This document shows positions 42,205-50,666 of a DNA stretch of 64,000 nt, in pieces. The notes beneath the pieces were generated by a model. It was given only the letters and a program-made list of their open reading frames with translations. It was not told where the DNA came from and did no database searches. How positions within the stretch are numbered: the first letter of the stretch is position 1; each line of letters begins with the position of its first letter. Made by a program: the position numbers and the translations under genes. Source of the DNA: Alphaproteobacteria bacterium (GTDB lineage Bacteria; Pseudomonadota; Alphaproteobacteria; JAUHZY01); contig JAUHZY010000001.1 in the NCBI GenBank assembly GCA_030425825.1, positions 434,001 through 498,000 on the forward strand, read 5' to 3'.

Positions 42205-42972
42205 CTAACTTATGCCTGAATAAACACTCTCATAAAGTTCTTTTAGCCTTTCAATCGAGACAAGTATTACTTCAATATTGTCGTGAGAAGTAACGTCTTT
42301 TTCTACCTCATCATCAAAACACATCTCAGAAATAATCGCAAAAGCCTTGGTTTTTCTTCCATAAACACCATATACATCCGGTTTCAAATACCTGTCTATT
42401 TCTTCTGCTTTATTGTTTTTTCCCTCTCGTAAGTAATGCAATTTCAAATTCTGCAACGTTTTGAAGCACCGAGTTTCACTATCCTTGAAAGCGTCATCAA
42501 TTGCATTCTGAACCCTGCTAACATTGTTTCCTCCTTGAACTGATTTCATTTTCGACTCTGCTGAAATCAATATATCATCATTTGAAGGTTCATCTCCTGA
42601 CCTGTAACTATACAGAACTGCGTCTGTTCCTGGAGCTGGCTCATCAGGATTTCTTTTCCAAAATCTCCATTTTTTTGGGCCTGATAGCTCAATTCCTTGA
42701 TTCGAGTACTTATCCTTAATCATTAAATATGTCAAAATTTCTCCAAAATCACCAGATTGGATTTGTGGACGATTTGGAGTGAATAACTCTCCAAGTATTT
42801 CATTTTCGGTTTTCCCTTGTTGCCTGGCAATTCTGGCCAACTTAGATCGAGACACATAGAAACTAGGGAACTTAGTTTTTAGATAATCCTTCAGTTCTTC
42901 CCAATTCTCATGGCCTGACTCGTAAGTAACATAGTCAACATCGTTCCTCTCAAAAAAATCAAGTGTATTCAA
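42205..42972 (-). CDS. hamA: HamA, Hachiman defence nuclease (DUF1837)
   Basis: 255 residues with a PD-(D/E)xK nuclease core: E78 in GDFGEILTYL, D117 in PGTDAVLY and E139-x-K141 in SAESKMKS. This fits the DUF1837 HamA nuclease, which degrades DNA when set free by HamB. It is first in the two-gene operon with hamB. No other defence-type gene lies directly beside it, but the same element carries the CHAT/STAND gene. Catalytic residues look intact, so the system should be active. Confidence 0.82.
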   Translation of the reverse strand: MNTLDFFERNDVDYVTYESGHENWEELKDYLKTKFPSFYVSRSKLARIARQQGKTENEILGELFTPNRPQIQSGDFGEILTYLMIKDKYSNQGIELSGPKKWRFWKRNPDEPAPGTDAVLYSYRSGDEPSNDDILISAESKMKSVQGGNNVSRVQNAIDDAFKDSETRCFKTLQNLKLHYLREGKNNKAEEIDRYLKPDVYGVYGRKTKAFAIISEMCFDDEVEKDVTSHDNIEVILVSIERLKELYESVYSGIS

Positions 42973-43285
42973 AGCTCAAACCATTAATAGGACAATTATA
43001 GACAAATACTTTTATCGGTTGTAATATTTAGTACTAACCATACCCAATAGGTATACCAAGAGACTATTGAAGATTCAAACCAATTCTTTTGAATTGTTAG
43101 CGATTGAACTGAACGTAGTAGAAGGTCACTTTTATCAAAAAAGGACATCCAAAGCACTTGCAAACTCAATGACCGATAAGGCATCGAGAATGAGAAAAAA
43201 TGTCCGGGATTCCTCTTCCACAATTAAAAAATCAGCGGAAAACAATCATAATTGATTGATTTTTCAGTCTTGCCAAGGTTGAAGT
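42973..43285. other. Intergenic, about 310 bp, upstream of hamA
   Basis: It holds the promoter region of hamA and the 3' flank of the integrase gene. One short plus-strand frame (43067-43255) shows no protein features and no ribosome binding site. I see no strong hairpin. Confidence 0.4.
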
Positions 43286-44473
43286 CTAGTCCTTCTTTTC
43301 AGTCTTCAACTTGTCCAAATGATCTGCCCATTTTTGCATCATTTTAACACGTTCATCTAGGTATTCGGCGTGATTGTAAGCGGCACGAACTTTATTTCCT
43401 TCCACATGTGCCAATTGTCTTTCTATGACATCGGAGCGGTAGCCTTGTTCATTCAATATGGTGGAAGCCGTTGCGCGAAAGCCGTGAACAGTTGTTTTGC
43501 CTTTAAACCCAAGTTTATCCAATCCTATAAGCAAGGTATTTTCATGAATGTACCTGTGTGGATTTACCTGATTGGGAAAAACGTATTCACCTTTACCACT
43601 TACCACCTTTAAGGCGCGAAAAACCCTAAGAGCTTGCTTTGATAAGGGTACAACATGCTTTCGGTTCATCTTCATACGCTCTTCTGGAATTGTCCAAACA
43701 GCATTTTTCAAATCTATTTCATCCCATTTGGCACCTCTCAATTCCTTAGTGCGAACAAAGGTTAAGAGTATGAGTATAAGGCCATATTTAGCGCGATAGT
43801 CTATTCTGGAGTTCCAAAGCTTTGGAAGAAACTTCTTCAATTCTTCTTCATTCAGCCTCTTGAAATGCCTTTTCTGAACAGGGCGTAACGCACCTTGTAA
43901 ATCAGCGGCTGGGTTGTTATCGGCACGGTCTGTAATGATAGCATATCGAAAAACCTGACTACAGATTGACCGTAATCTGGATGTAAGGTCAGATTGACAT
44001 TTTGCTTCAATTCGTCGCAGCACTTCAAGTAATTCTCTTGCTGTAATGGAACCTACAGGACGAGTTCCAACATAGGGGTAGATGTGCATTTTCAAGCGGC
44101 TCTTTATGTTTTGTGCATGTTTATCTGACCATTGGCTTTTCTTGGTTTCAAACCACTCGTCGGCCAGTTTCTCAAAGCTGTTGTCTACAGCATCTTTAAG
44201 ATCAAGCTTGGCAGTCTTTTTGGCGTAGGTAGGGTCAATGCCCTTTTTCAGTTGCCTTCTGGCCCATAAAGTCTCTTCTCGTGCTTCTGCAAGCTCTATT
44301 TCTGGGTAAACACCTATTGAATACCTTTTCTCTTTACCACCGAAACGGTATTTCATGCGCCAGTACTTTCTACCAGCAGGGGTTACTTCTAGGTAAAGTC
44401 CTTTACCATCAAACAGTCTTTTAATCTTTTCAGGAGCTTTGGCATTCTTACAAGTTGCATTTGTGAGCTTCAA
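43286..44473 (-). CDS. int: P4-type tyrosine integrase
   Basis: 395 residues. The N-terminal DUF4102 domain (LTNATCKNAKAPEKIKRLFD, then KYWRMKYRFGGKEKRYSIGV) is typical of P4-like integrases, followed by the core-binding domain (about 100-190). The catalytic residues are R241 (VRTKELRG), H330-x-x-R333 (HGFRATAS), H356 and the nucleophile Y366 (AAYNHAEY). It recombines the element into the 3' end of the tRNA-Ser gene located 160 bp away. All active-site residues are present, so the element may still be able to move. Confidence 0.95.
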   Translation of the reverse strand: MKLTNATCKNAKAPEKIKRLFDGKGLYLEVTPAGRKYWRMKYRFGGKEKRYSIGVYPEIELAEAREETLWARRQLKKGIDPTYAKKTAKLDLKDAVDNSFEKLADEWFETKKSQWSDKHAQNIKSRLKMHIYPYVGTRPVGSITARELLEVLRRIEAKCQSDLTSRLRSICSQVFRYAIITDRADNNPAADLQGALRPVQKRHFKRLNEEELKKFLPKLWNSRIDYRAKYGLILILLTFVRTKELRGAKWDEIDLKNAVWTIPEERMKMNRKHVVPLSKQALRVFRALKVVSGKGEYVFPNQVNPHRYIHENTLLIGLDKLGFKGKTTVHGFRATASTILNEQGYRSDVIERQLAHVEGNKVRAAYNHAEYLDERVKMMQKWADHLDKLKTEKKD

Positions 44474-44630
44474 TTCAGCCTCCTATACAGTTGTTACATG
44501 CCCCCAATTATGCACCCGAATGCCTACGGATGTCAAGAGTGTGAACTAGACAAACAGAGAGTCAAAACCCCTGAAAAATGTTGGTATGCTTAATATAGGG
44601 AAGGTGGGTGGCGTGGGTTGGATTATGATG

Positions 44631-44646
44631 AATGGCGGAGAGGATG
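44631..44646 (+). repeat. attR in the tRNA-Ser 3' end
   Basis: 16-bp exact copy of 17019-17034. It is the 3' terminal part of the tRNA gene, including the encoded CCA, so the tRNA stays complete after integration. Confidence 0.88.
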
Positions 44647-44722
44647 GGATTCGAACCCACGAGAGCGTTTCCACTCTACACGCTTTCCAAGCGTGCGCCT
44701 TCAGCCACTCGGCCACCTCTCC
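44633..44722 (-). tRNA. tRNA-Ser (GGA anticodon)
   Basis: A 90-nt type II tRNA. Acceptor strands GGAGAGG and CCTCTCC pair fully, with discriminator G and an encoded CCA. The anticodon loop reads CTTGGAAA with anticodon GGA between 5-bp stems (ACGC and GCGT type). A long variable arm (about 17 nt) and the T loop GTTCGAATC are present, as in serine tRNAs. It reads UCC and UCU codons. It serves as the integration site of the element to its left. Confidence 0.95.
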
Positions 44723-44843
44723 ATATTTATTTACGTTCAAATTTAGAACTTTGCTTGTTCCTTTTAGCTGTTTGACAACAGTACGGTGAAGCGCGCGAAC
44801 TTTATCGTGAAAGAACAGAAAAAACAAGAGGGCGTGTAAGCCT

Positions 44844-44860
44844 TATCTTTTAGGGAGATA
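44844..44860 (+). promoter_or_regulatory. TATC-N9-GATA element upstream of 44937
   Basis: TATC (44844-44847), TTTTAGGGA, GATA (44857-44860). The middle TTTTAGGGA is nearly that of the perfect element at 5779 (TTTTAGG), with two extra bases. 76 bp before the ATG. No clear -35/-10 pair could be fixed. Confidence 0.4.
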
Positions 44861-44936
44861 TGTTTGACAGCATGTTCTGTTTTAAATAAAGTTGTGTCAT
44901 GGGGAATAGGCCTTAAAACAAAAGAAAAAACCGTTA

Positions 44937-45947
44937 ATGAAGTTTCCAGATATAAAGACATTTAAGAAAGCAGAGCAAATCCAAGGTCTTGCTCAAGATA
45001 TTTTGAATCAGACACGCTATTCTCTAGCGCTTGGTGTTGAGGCTTCTTCTGACTTGCAAGATCTTTTAAACAATAAAAACGCACCTGTTTTGGTAGAATC
45101 ACTTGAAGAAGAAACATGGGTAGAGCTTCACTTTAAAGACTTTGATGAACTTTATGATGAGAAAATGGGCCGAAAAATATTTTCTCTGGCTAGGATGAGT
45201 GTCAAAACAAAGGATGATAGTTATCCTGACAATACAATAACCTTGTTTGACTTGGATATTGGAGGTTGTGATGATTTAGGTCATATTACCATTAAGCAGC
45301 CTGATCCAGTCATGGGCGGGGTCCAGTTGGAGCAAGTCTGGGAAAAGCCAACAAGTTATCAAGCTCTAGAGTTGAAAGAGGAAGCTTATAGCTATATCGC
45401 TTGCAACGATGATATTTGCCGCACAACCTTCGAAGATGGTAAAACAACGACGTATTATTACGAGGGTGTTTTGGCTGATGTAGATGTTCTAGAGACAGAA
45501 GATCAAAAAAGTATTTTCATTCCGCTAAACAATGTTAAGCCGAATCATCTTTATAACACGAAGAAAGACCCTAAAGCTTTTTATTGTGTGAAAAGAGATA
45601 AAGCAGCGCAAAAGAAAGACACAATATTTTTAACCAGCTGCTTTGAAAGTCAAAATATTCACGATGAGGCTAGCCCTATGAAAAGTCGTGATGTGAGAGA
45701 AATTATGATGACGCATAAAAGCGATATTTTACAGGCGAAAGATATCTCAACTATTTTAATGTCTCATCATCCAAGGCAAATTGTAAAAAAACTTGTCATA
45801 TCAGACAGTTTTGAACCGCCTAAAGCAATTTCAAAATTGCTGCGGCAACATGCTCAAAGCATTGATAGTAGTCGTTTTAATGCGGATCATGTAAGTTTTA
45901 ATGACGCCTTCAAAAAACTGACACAGCAACAACTTAATATGTCATAG
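44937..45947 (+). CDS. Unrecognised soluble protein, 336 aa
   Basis: An acidic protein without signal or span. A helical N terminus (about 1-50) precedes a mixed domain with many strands (about 55-230; for example DNTITLFDLDIGGCDDLG and TFEDGKTTTYYYEG). A helical basic C-terminal part (about 250-336) ends QQLNMS. Five or six Cys are spread in the middle, with no clear metal motif. The upstream region carries an element like that of the 5857 gene. It lies directly beyond the tRNA, in host sequence. Family unknown. Confidence 0.55.
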   Translation: MKFPDIKTFKKAEQIQGLAQDILNQTRYSLALGVEASSDLQDLLNNKNAPVLVESLEEETWVELHFKDFDELYDEKMGRKIFSLARMSVKTKDDSYPDNTITLFDLDIGGCDDLGHITIKQPDPVMGGVQLEQVWEKPTSYQALELKEEAYSYIACNDDICRTTFEDGKTTTYYYEGVLADVDVLETEDQKSIFIPLNNVKPNHLYNTKKDPKAFYCVKRDKAAQKKDTIFLTSCFESQNIHDEASPMKSRDVREIMMTHKSDILQAKDISTILMSHHPRQIVKKLVISDSFEPPKAISKLLRQHAQSIDSSRFNADHVSFNDAFKKLTQQQLNMS

Positions 45948-46027
45948 TCGTGAAATAATTTTGTACAACAGCTTTACAAACATGATGAAAAAACGCTACA
46001 TAACAAGCTGTTTTCAAAGGGAGATAC

Positions 46028-47020
46028 ATGATGATTAAAGGACTGGAAGATCCTGTTATAAAAAATGCGCTGATGCATATGAATACGGGGCAATCACAAG
46101 AAGCCGTAAATATTTTAGAAGCCGCTTTGAAGCAAAATATGGATGAAGAAAAACTTTTTCTTCTTGCATTGCTGGCCTTGCAAGCAGGAAACGAAACGGG
46201 TCTGGTCTTTTTAAGTCAAGCCAAGAACGTTGCAGAGTATGTGGACCGTTTCAGCATTTTGAATGCACATAAGTTTTTGAAACAACAACAAAGCATCAAT
46301 AATGAATGGAGCAAAGTTTCTTATATTGGGAAGCGTTACTACGACACATATAAAATGGTCTTGAAGTATAAAGGGACAGACGCCTTTGTTATTAGCTATC
46401 CACAATCTGGAGAAAGCTTTTTGCGGACTGTTTTGGTTCAATATATTACAAAACTTAATCCGCCTGCTGTTGACGAAAGCCAAGCTTTGGATGAATTCTT
46501 GTCATTGTCTTATCAAGATGCTTTTTGGCCAGCAACAGCTTTCTCACAAGACTGTTTCCCAGGTTCTTTGCCCATGCAAGAAATCAAGCTAAACGCGGCA
46601 TGTTATGAGGGAAAAAAGATCGTTTTTCTTTACGCTGACCCACGTACAACGCTTGTGAATGCTTTTGCTGCCAAAGAGCGTGACAATGTTATTGATGATT
46701 TTGTTCTTGGGGATGAGGGGGGTATTGATGGTTTGGTCACGTTTTATAATCTTTGGGCTGGTTATGTTCAGTCGCACGGAGACGCCATGATGCTGTCATA
46801 TGAAGAAATGCAAGAAAACCCTAAAGATCATATTGCAGAACTTATCACATTTTTAGTTGGAGATGTTGATGTGGATCTTTTGGCGCAAGCGATTGAAAAA
46901 GCATCTGTAGGCCAGCCTGAAATGGTGAAGTATGATGCCGTATTAAATCCAAAAACAGTGGAAAAAATAGAAACGATCATGCGTGAAAAACTAACATCGG
47001 CGTATGCAAAATACCTATAA
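46028..47020 (+). CDS. Sulfotransferase-like protein with helical N terminus
   Basis: 330 residues. The first about 110 are helical and TPR-like. The rest fits a PAPS-dependent sulfotransferase: the 5'-phosphosulfate loop is YPQSGESFLR (124-133), the 3'-phosphate segment is FLYADPRTTLVNAFA, and LSYEEMQENPKDHI matches the late RYEDM-type motif. The Lys that usually lies before SG is Gln, and the usual Ser of the 3' segment is Asn, so activity is uncertain. PAPS for it could come from the CysD and CysNC genes next door. Acceptor unknown. AAAGGGAG precedes the ATG. Confidence 0.68.
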   Translation: MMIKGLEDPVIKNALMHMNTGQSQEAVNILEAALKQNMDEEKLFLLALLALQAGNETGLVFLSQAKNVAEYVDRFSILNAHKFLKQQQSINNEWSKVSYIGKRYYDTYKMVLKYKGTDAFVISYPQSGESFLRTVLVQYITKLNPPAVDESQALDEFLSLSYQDAFWPATAFSQDCFPGSLPMQEIKLNAACYEGKKIVFLYADPRTTLVNAFAAKERDNVIDDFVLGDEGGIDGLVTFYNLWAGYVQSHGDAMMLSYEEMQENPKDHIAELITFLVGDVDVDLLAQAIEKASVGQPEMVKYDAVLNPKTVEKIETIMREKLTSAYAKYL

Positions 47021-47022
47021 AA

Positions 47023-47184
47023 CTACCGCCCGCCAGGACGCTGCATATCCATAAGGTTGTAAGGTCTTGTGCCTTCAGTTTCTGTTGTTTTTTCAGCTTG
47101 ATCAGTTTGTTGTGTGGCATCACGCTGTTGATTATACATGTTGCCGAGATAACCTAAGAAAGTATTTGGTGGTATCGTACTCAT
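47023..47184 (-). CDS. Small unrecognised protein, 53 aa
   Basis: Read directly: starts MSTIPPNTFLGYLGNMY, has a Gln/Thr/Glu-rich middle and ends in YNLMDMQRPGGR. AAGGG lies seven nt before the ATG, and an extended -10 (TGTTATACT) lies about 30 bp upstream, so it is probably real. No span. The basic Gly/Arg end resembles those of other unrecognised proteins here. Confidence 0.5.
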   Translation of the reverse strand: MSTIPPNTFLGYLGNMYNQQRDATQQTDQAEKTTETEGTRPYNLMDMQRPGGR

Positions 47185-47330
47185 AAAAACCCTTGATTAC
47201 ATTCTTTACTCTTTAAGTATAACACAACTTTGGCGATAAGGTAAGAGGGCGCGGCGCGATAAACAATCAATCTTGCTCCATCAGGAAAAACCCTTTATGA
47301 TCCTTCTTCAAATAATAATGAGTGAGAGAC

Positions 47331-48131
47331 ATGGATTACTTAGATCAGTTAGAAAGCAAAAGTATTTATATCATTCGGGAAGCCTTTAAGAAGGTTCCGA
47401 ATTTAGCAATGCTGTGGTCGATTGGTAAAGATTCTAACGTGATGTTGTGGCTGACACGCAAAGCATTTATGGGGCATGTGCCATTTCCATTAGTGCACAT
47501 TGATACGTCGTACAAAATGCCTGAAATGATTGAGTTTCGTGATCGTGTTGCCAAAGAATGGGATTTGAATCTTATTATTGGACAGAACAAAAAAGCCCTT
47601 GATGAAGGGATGAACCATACATTGGGGAAAATTGTTTGTTGTACAGCGTTGAAAACAAATGGCTTAAAGTCAACAATTGACCAGCATGGCTTTGAAGGGA
47701 TTTTTGCAGGTATCCGAGGAGACGAAGAGGGCACACGCGCCAAAGAACGTGTCTTTAGTCCACGCGGTGAAAACAAAGAGTGGGATGTAAAAGACCAACC
47801 GCCCGAGTTCTGGGACCAGTTTAAAACAGATTTTGCGCCAGGGACACATTTGCGCATTCACCCGATCCTTCATTGGCGTGAAATTGATATTTGGCATTAT
47901 ATCCAACGTGAGAATATTCCTGTTGTGCCGCTTTACTTTGCGAAAAATGGACAGCGTTATCGTTCATTGGGTTGTGCGCCATGCACAGGTTCTGTGCCAA
48001 GCACAGCGTCAAATGTCGAAGAGATTATTAAAGAGCTTGAAGAAACACGTGTATCGGAACGCTCTGGTCGTGCCCAAGACAAAGAAGCCGAAGACGCTTT
48101 CGAACGCTTAAGGGCAGATGGATATATGTAG
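47331..48131 (+). CDS. cysD: Sulfate adenylyltransferase subunit 2 (CysD)
   Basis: The ATP-pyrophosphatase subunit that makes adenylylsulfate (APS) with CysN. The PP-loop is [13 protein letters not shown] (SIGKDS at 30-35), followed by [26 protein letters not shown] and [12 protein letters not shown], all CysD features. I chose the ATG at 47331; a GTG three codons up is possible. Its partner CysNC is at 50667, separated by two minus-strand genes, so the two are not a simple operon. No cysH or cysI is seen nearby. Confidence 0.94.
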   Translation: MDYLDQLESKSIYIIREAFKKVPNLAMLWSIGKDSNVMLWLTRKAFMGHVPFPLVHIDTSYKMPEMIEFRDRVAKEWDLNLIIGQNKKALDEGMNHTLGKIVCCTALKTNGLKSTIDQHGFEGIFAGIRGDEEGTRAKERVFSPRGENKEWDVKDQPPEFWDQFKTDFAPGTHLRIHPILHWREIDIWHYIQRENIPVVPLYFAKNGQRYRSLGCAPCTGSVPSTASNVEEIIKELEETRVSERSGRAQDKEAEDAFERLRADGYM

Positions 48132-48136
48132 GTGGC

Positions 48137-49060
48137 TTAAGCGCACTTACCTTCGCCTCTTGCTCTTCCGATTTTTGCGTTTTGCTGTTTATGACAGCGC
48201 TCTGTGTATCTTGTCATCAGCTGTTCAAAAAGATTTGGCGCAGCACTTTCTTCCTTTGTCCCTTGTTCATTTGCATAAATGATACCCATGTTGCGATCTG
48301 AGGACCCTGATTCCAGCATTGTAAAGCTATCACCTGTTGCAAGAACGCCCTCGCTTTGCATCCATTTATGCAGGTCGGATTTTTCAGGAACAAAAAAACT
48401 TACCCCTTCTTCTGGTGAGAAAACCAATAAATCTAAACATTTCTTAAGAAAATAAGAACCTGTCTCATGCGCTTTTTTTGGCAGCCCTAAAAGTTTTGTA
48501 AGGTTTTGTTTTAGTGGGGCAGCTATATTTGTAATCGCGCGATCATCTTGAAGTACAGTTTTTGTGATTTTGTCAAAACTATCTGCAGTCAGTTTGATCT
48601 TAGCGTTATAATGTTGTTCAATATAGCTTTGCGTGCCTTTAATAAGGTCATCAAATGCATTTTTCTTCATCAGGTAGGGAAGGTTGATAAGGTAAGTGCA
48701 TTCCGTTGTACGGATAGGGGTTTGAGGAACATATTCTTGCGTTAGAATTTGCGGCAGTACACTAACCTCAAGAGAGGCATTATATGTTGCAATGTTTCTG
48801 ATGATATTAGAAAGTGCACTGATTCTTTCATGTATTTCACGACCCTCTTTTTGGAAGCTGGCATTTTCTTGGGTGATTCCTAGTGCTAAACTTTTATACC
48901 CTGTTAAGTTTGCTTGTACGCTGTTGACATCACAGTAAACAGGCAGTGATGTTTCGGAAGCTTTTTTTGAAAATGCTTGGTTGGCACTGACAGAGTAAAG
49001 CGGTCCACTGTGCATTTGAAGAGGGAATTCATATTCTATAAAGTCTGTTGCATTTGTCAT
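48137..49060 (-). CDS. Unrecognised protein, 307 aa
   Basis: A soluble protein, mixed strand and helix, with four or five Cys and no span. N-terminal half partly beta (FIEYEFPLQMHSGPLYSV), later helical (IKGTQSYIEQHYNAKIKL; LKQNLTKLLGLPKKA). The end is basic (KIGRARGEGKCA). It is the second gene of an operon, 35 bp after 49096, whose promoter has the TTTC-N7-GATA element. Inserted with 49096 between cysD and cysNC in the opposite direction. Family unknown. Confidence 0.55.
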   Translation of the reverse strand: MTNATDFIEYEFPLQMHSGPLYSVSANQAFSKKASETSLPVYCDVNSVQANLTGYKSLALGITQENASFQKEGREIHERISALSNIIRNIATYNASLEVSVLPQILTQEYVPQTPIRTTECTYLINLPYLMKKNAFDDLIKGTQSYIEQHYNAKIKLTADSFDKITKTVLQDDRAITNIAAPLKQNLTKLLGLPKKAHETGSYFLKKCLDLLVFSPEEGVSFFVPEKSDLHKWMQSEGVLATGDSFTMLESGSSDRNMGIIYANEQGTKEESAAPNLFEQLMTRYTERCHKQQNAKIGRARGEGKCA

Positions 49061-49095
49061 TTTTCTACCCTTTGTTTCTTATTTATAATTTATGT

Positions 49096-50547
49096 TTATC
49101 TTGCCATTTGTTTTGGTTTTTTTGCGATATGGTTATCTGTATTCTGGCCACTTAAAGAAAGTTCTTCTGTATTAACCTGTGCTTTGTTATCACGAATGTT
49201 TTGCTTTAAAAGCTTTTTTGATGTTGCTGTTTTTTGACTAGACGCTTGAAGGCTGCCCAGTTTGTTTGGTGTTAAGAAGATTGCGCCAAATGTCAGGATT
49301 GCAGCGGCACGCTTTGTGATGCGCGAAATTTTGCCAGTGAACTTTTTTCTTGCGGCCTGACGTTTTTGGAAGCGTTGTTCTGAACGTTGCTGATCAAGGG
49401 TTAGGCGTTTACCTCTTAAAGCATCTTCACGACCGCTAAGAGCGATATTATGCTTTTCAACATATTGCATCGTTGTGCGTTTTAAGCTGCCAAATACTTT
49501 GTTGTTACTTTCATAGCCTTGCTTCTGATAGATGGCTTGTTTCAGTCGTTTTAGGTCAACTCTGTGAATACGAAGGTTTTCTTTTTTATCATTCTGATTA
49601 AGAAGACTTTTAAACCAGCTTTTTGCCTTAGATGCGTTGCTTTCTTTTTGTGTTGTAAAAACAGTTGTGCGCATTTTGCCGTTTTCTTGTCTGTTTTTTT
49701 GTAAAAACTCAGTTGGCATCCCATTTTTATCAAGCTTGATAACATCTTCACGCACCGTGACTTTGTCTTCGCCTTTTCCGTGTGTAATTGTCCGTTTCAT
49801 TTCAACCAGCTTGCCGTTTTCAAAGGTGGCATTATGACGTTGACCACGCTCCCAAAACTCAATGGAGGCTTTTTTTCCTGCATAGGAAACTTTGTAAGAA
49901 AGGCCTTTCTTGCGGTCAAGGATTTGATGAAAATCTGTACGGCCTAGGCGATCATATCCTTTGGTCACAAAAAATTGACGCTTACCTTGATCGTCTTTGA
50001 CTTCTTTCATTTCAGCCAGTTTGACAATGCGACCAGGCTCGGTCTTATCAATTTGCAATGTCGCTAGTGGGTCTGATTGTTTGTCGTTATATAGTTTAAT
50101 GATTTTTGCATGCTTAATATCAATGTTTTTAAATCTTTTAACAACTTTTGATATGTCTTTTTTATAAGGATCTTTTGCAACAGGTTCCGCAATGTTGCGT
50201 GTTGGGCGATTGGGGTCTTGTAAAAGTCTTTGATAAAATTTGACAACTTTTCCCATGGTTTTGTGGGATCTGTTTTCGATACGCGTGAGGTTATCAAAAT
50301 CATTTTCTTGTAGAACTTCTTTGTTGAAAAGGGACAAGACAGCTGCTTTTGCTTCTTGTGTTTTTTGCATCACAAAATTGTTCCCAGGGCCGACAGAGTC
50401 ATCTTTGTTGAACAAGACATTCCAGGGGCGATCTGCTTTCAAGACGGCTTCCATTGATCCATCGAAAGATTCGCTTGTTCTTAAAACGCGATTGATCAAT
50501 GCCGTGTTTTTTCTTCTTAATTTATATGCACCCATAACATCATCCAT
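49096..50547 (-). CDS. Unrecognised single-span tail protein, 483 aa
   Basis: A basic protein with a helical N-terminal part (1-150) and a region of short beta strands with Gly/Lys turns (about 190-310; for example YAGKKASIEFWERGQRH), similar in style to the 5857 protein. A Lys/Arg-rich helical part precedes one hydrophobic segment (AAAILTFGAIFLT, near 414-426) and a 57-residue tail ending AKKPKQMAR. The span-plus-tail layout is that of the 9-17 kb cluster. No signal peptide. Behind a strong promoter with the shared element. Function unknown. Confidence 0.58.
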   Translation of the reverse strand: MDDVMGAYKLRRKNTALINRVLRTSESFDGSMEAVLKADRPWNVLFNKDDSVGPGNNFVMQKTQEAKAAVLSLFNKEVLQENDFDNLTRIENRSHKTMGKVVKFYQRLLQDPNRPTRNIAEPVAKDPYKKDISKVVKRFKNIDIKHAKIIKLYNDKQSDPLATLQIDKTEPGRIVKLAEMKEVKDDQGKRQFFVTKGYDRLGRTDFHQILDRKKGLSYKVSYAGKKASIEFWERGQRHNATFENGKLVEMKRTITHGKGEDKVTVREDVIKLDKNGMPTEFLQKNRQENGKMRTTVFTTQKESNASKAKSWFKSLLNQNDKKENLRIHRVDLKRLKQAIYQKQGYESNNKVFGSLKRTTMQYVEKHNIALSGREDALRGKRLTLDQQRSEQRFQKRQAARKKFTGKISRITKRAAAILTFGAIFLTPNKLGSLQASSQKTATSKKLLKQNIRDNKAQVNTEELSLSGQNTDNHIAKKPKQMAR

Positions 50548-50561
50548 TTTTTAAAAAAGGC

Positions 50562-50589
50562 AGTATATTTCTTATATGGATAATGTCAA
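50562..50589 (-). promoter_or_regulatory. Promoter with TTTC-N7-GATA, drives 49096-48137 operon
   Basis: On the minus strand TTGACA (50584-50589), 16 nt, TATACT (50562-50567). The plus strand reads TTTC (50568-50571), 7 nt, GATA (50579-50582), within the spacer. Start codon 15 bp from the -10, so the leader is very short. Confidence 0.65.
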
Positions 50590-50666
50590 GGAAATTTATC
50601 CTTTTTCTTGCAAAGAAGAGCGTGGGCCGTATACTATGCAACCCTTTAATATGTAAGAGAGTTAAG

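Larger units (their letters stand above)
17019..44646. mobile_element. Integrated mobilisable element in a tRNA-Ser gene, 27.6 kb
   Basis: Bounded by a 16-bp direct repeat, AATGGCGGAGAGGATG, at 17019-17034 and 44631-44646. The right copy is the 3' end of an intact tRNA-Ser gene, and a P4-type tyrosine integrase lies next to it; the left end has an AlpA-type regulator. Inside are a MobF relaxase, a VirD4-like coupling protein and SSB but no VirB4 or other mating-pore gene, so it fits an integrative mobilisable element. Cargo includes Hachiman and CHAT/STAND defence-type genes, two sigma factors, a serine recombinase and a metalloenzyme-permease pair. The flanking host genes use a different promoter style. 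Confidence 0.88.

Noticed and set aside
43067-43255. Plus-strand frame of 62 codons near the integrase
   Set aside because: No ribosome binding site or protein feature, and it lies in the probable upstream region of hamA.
17035-44630. Complete conjugative (self-transmissible) element
   Set aside because: Relaxase and coupling protein are present but I could find no VirB4-like ATPase or mating-pore protein, so the term mobilisable is used.
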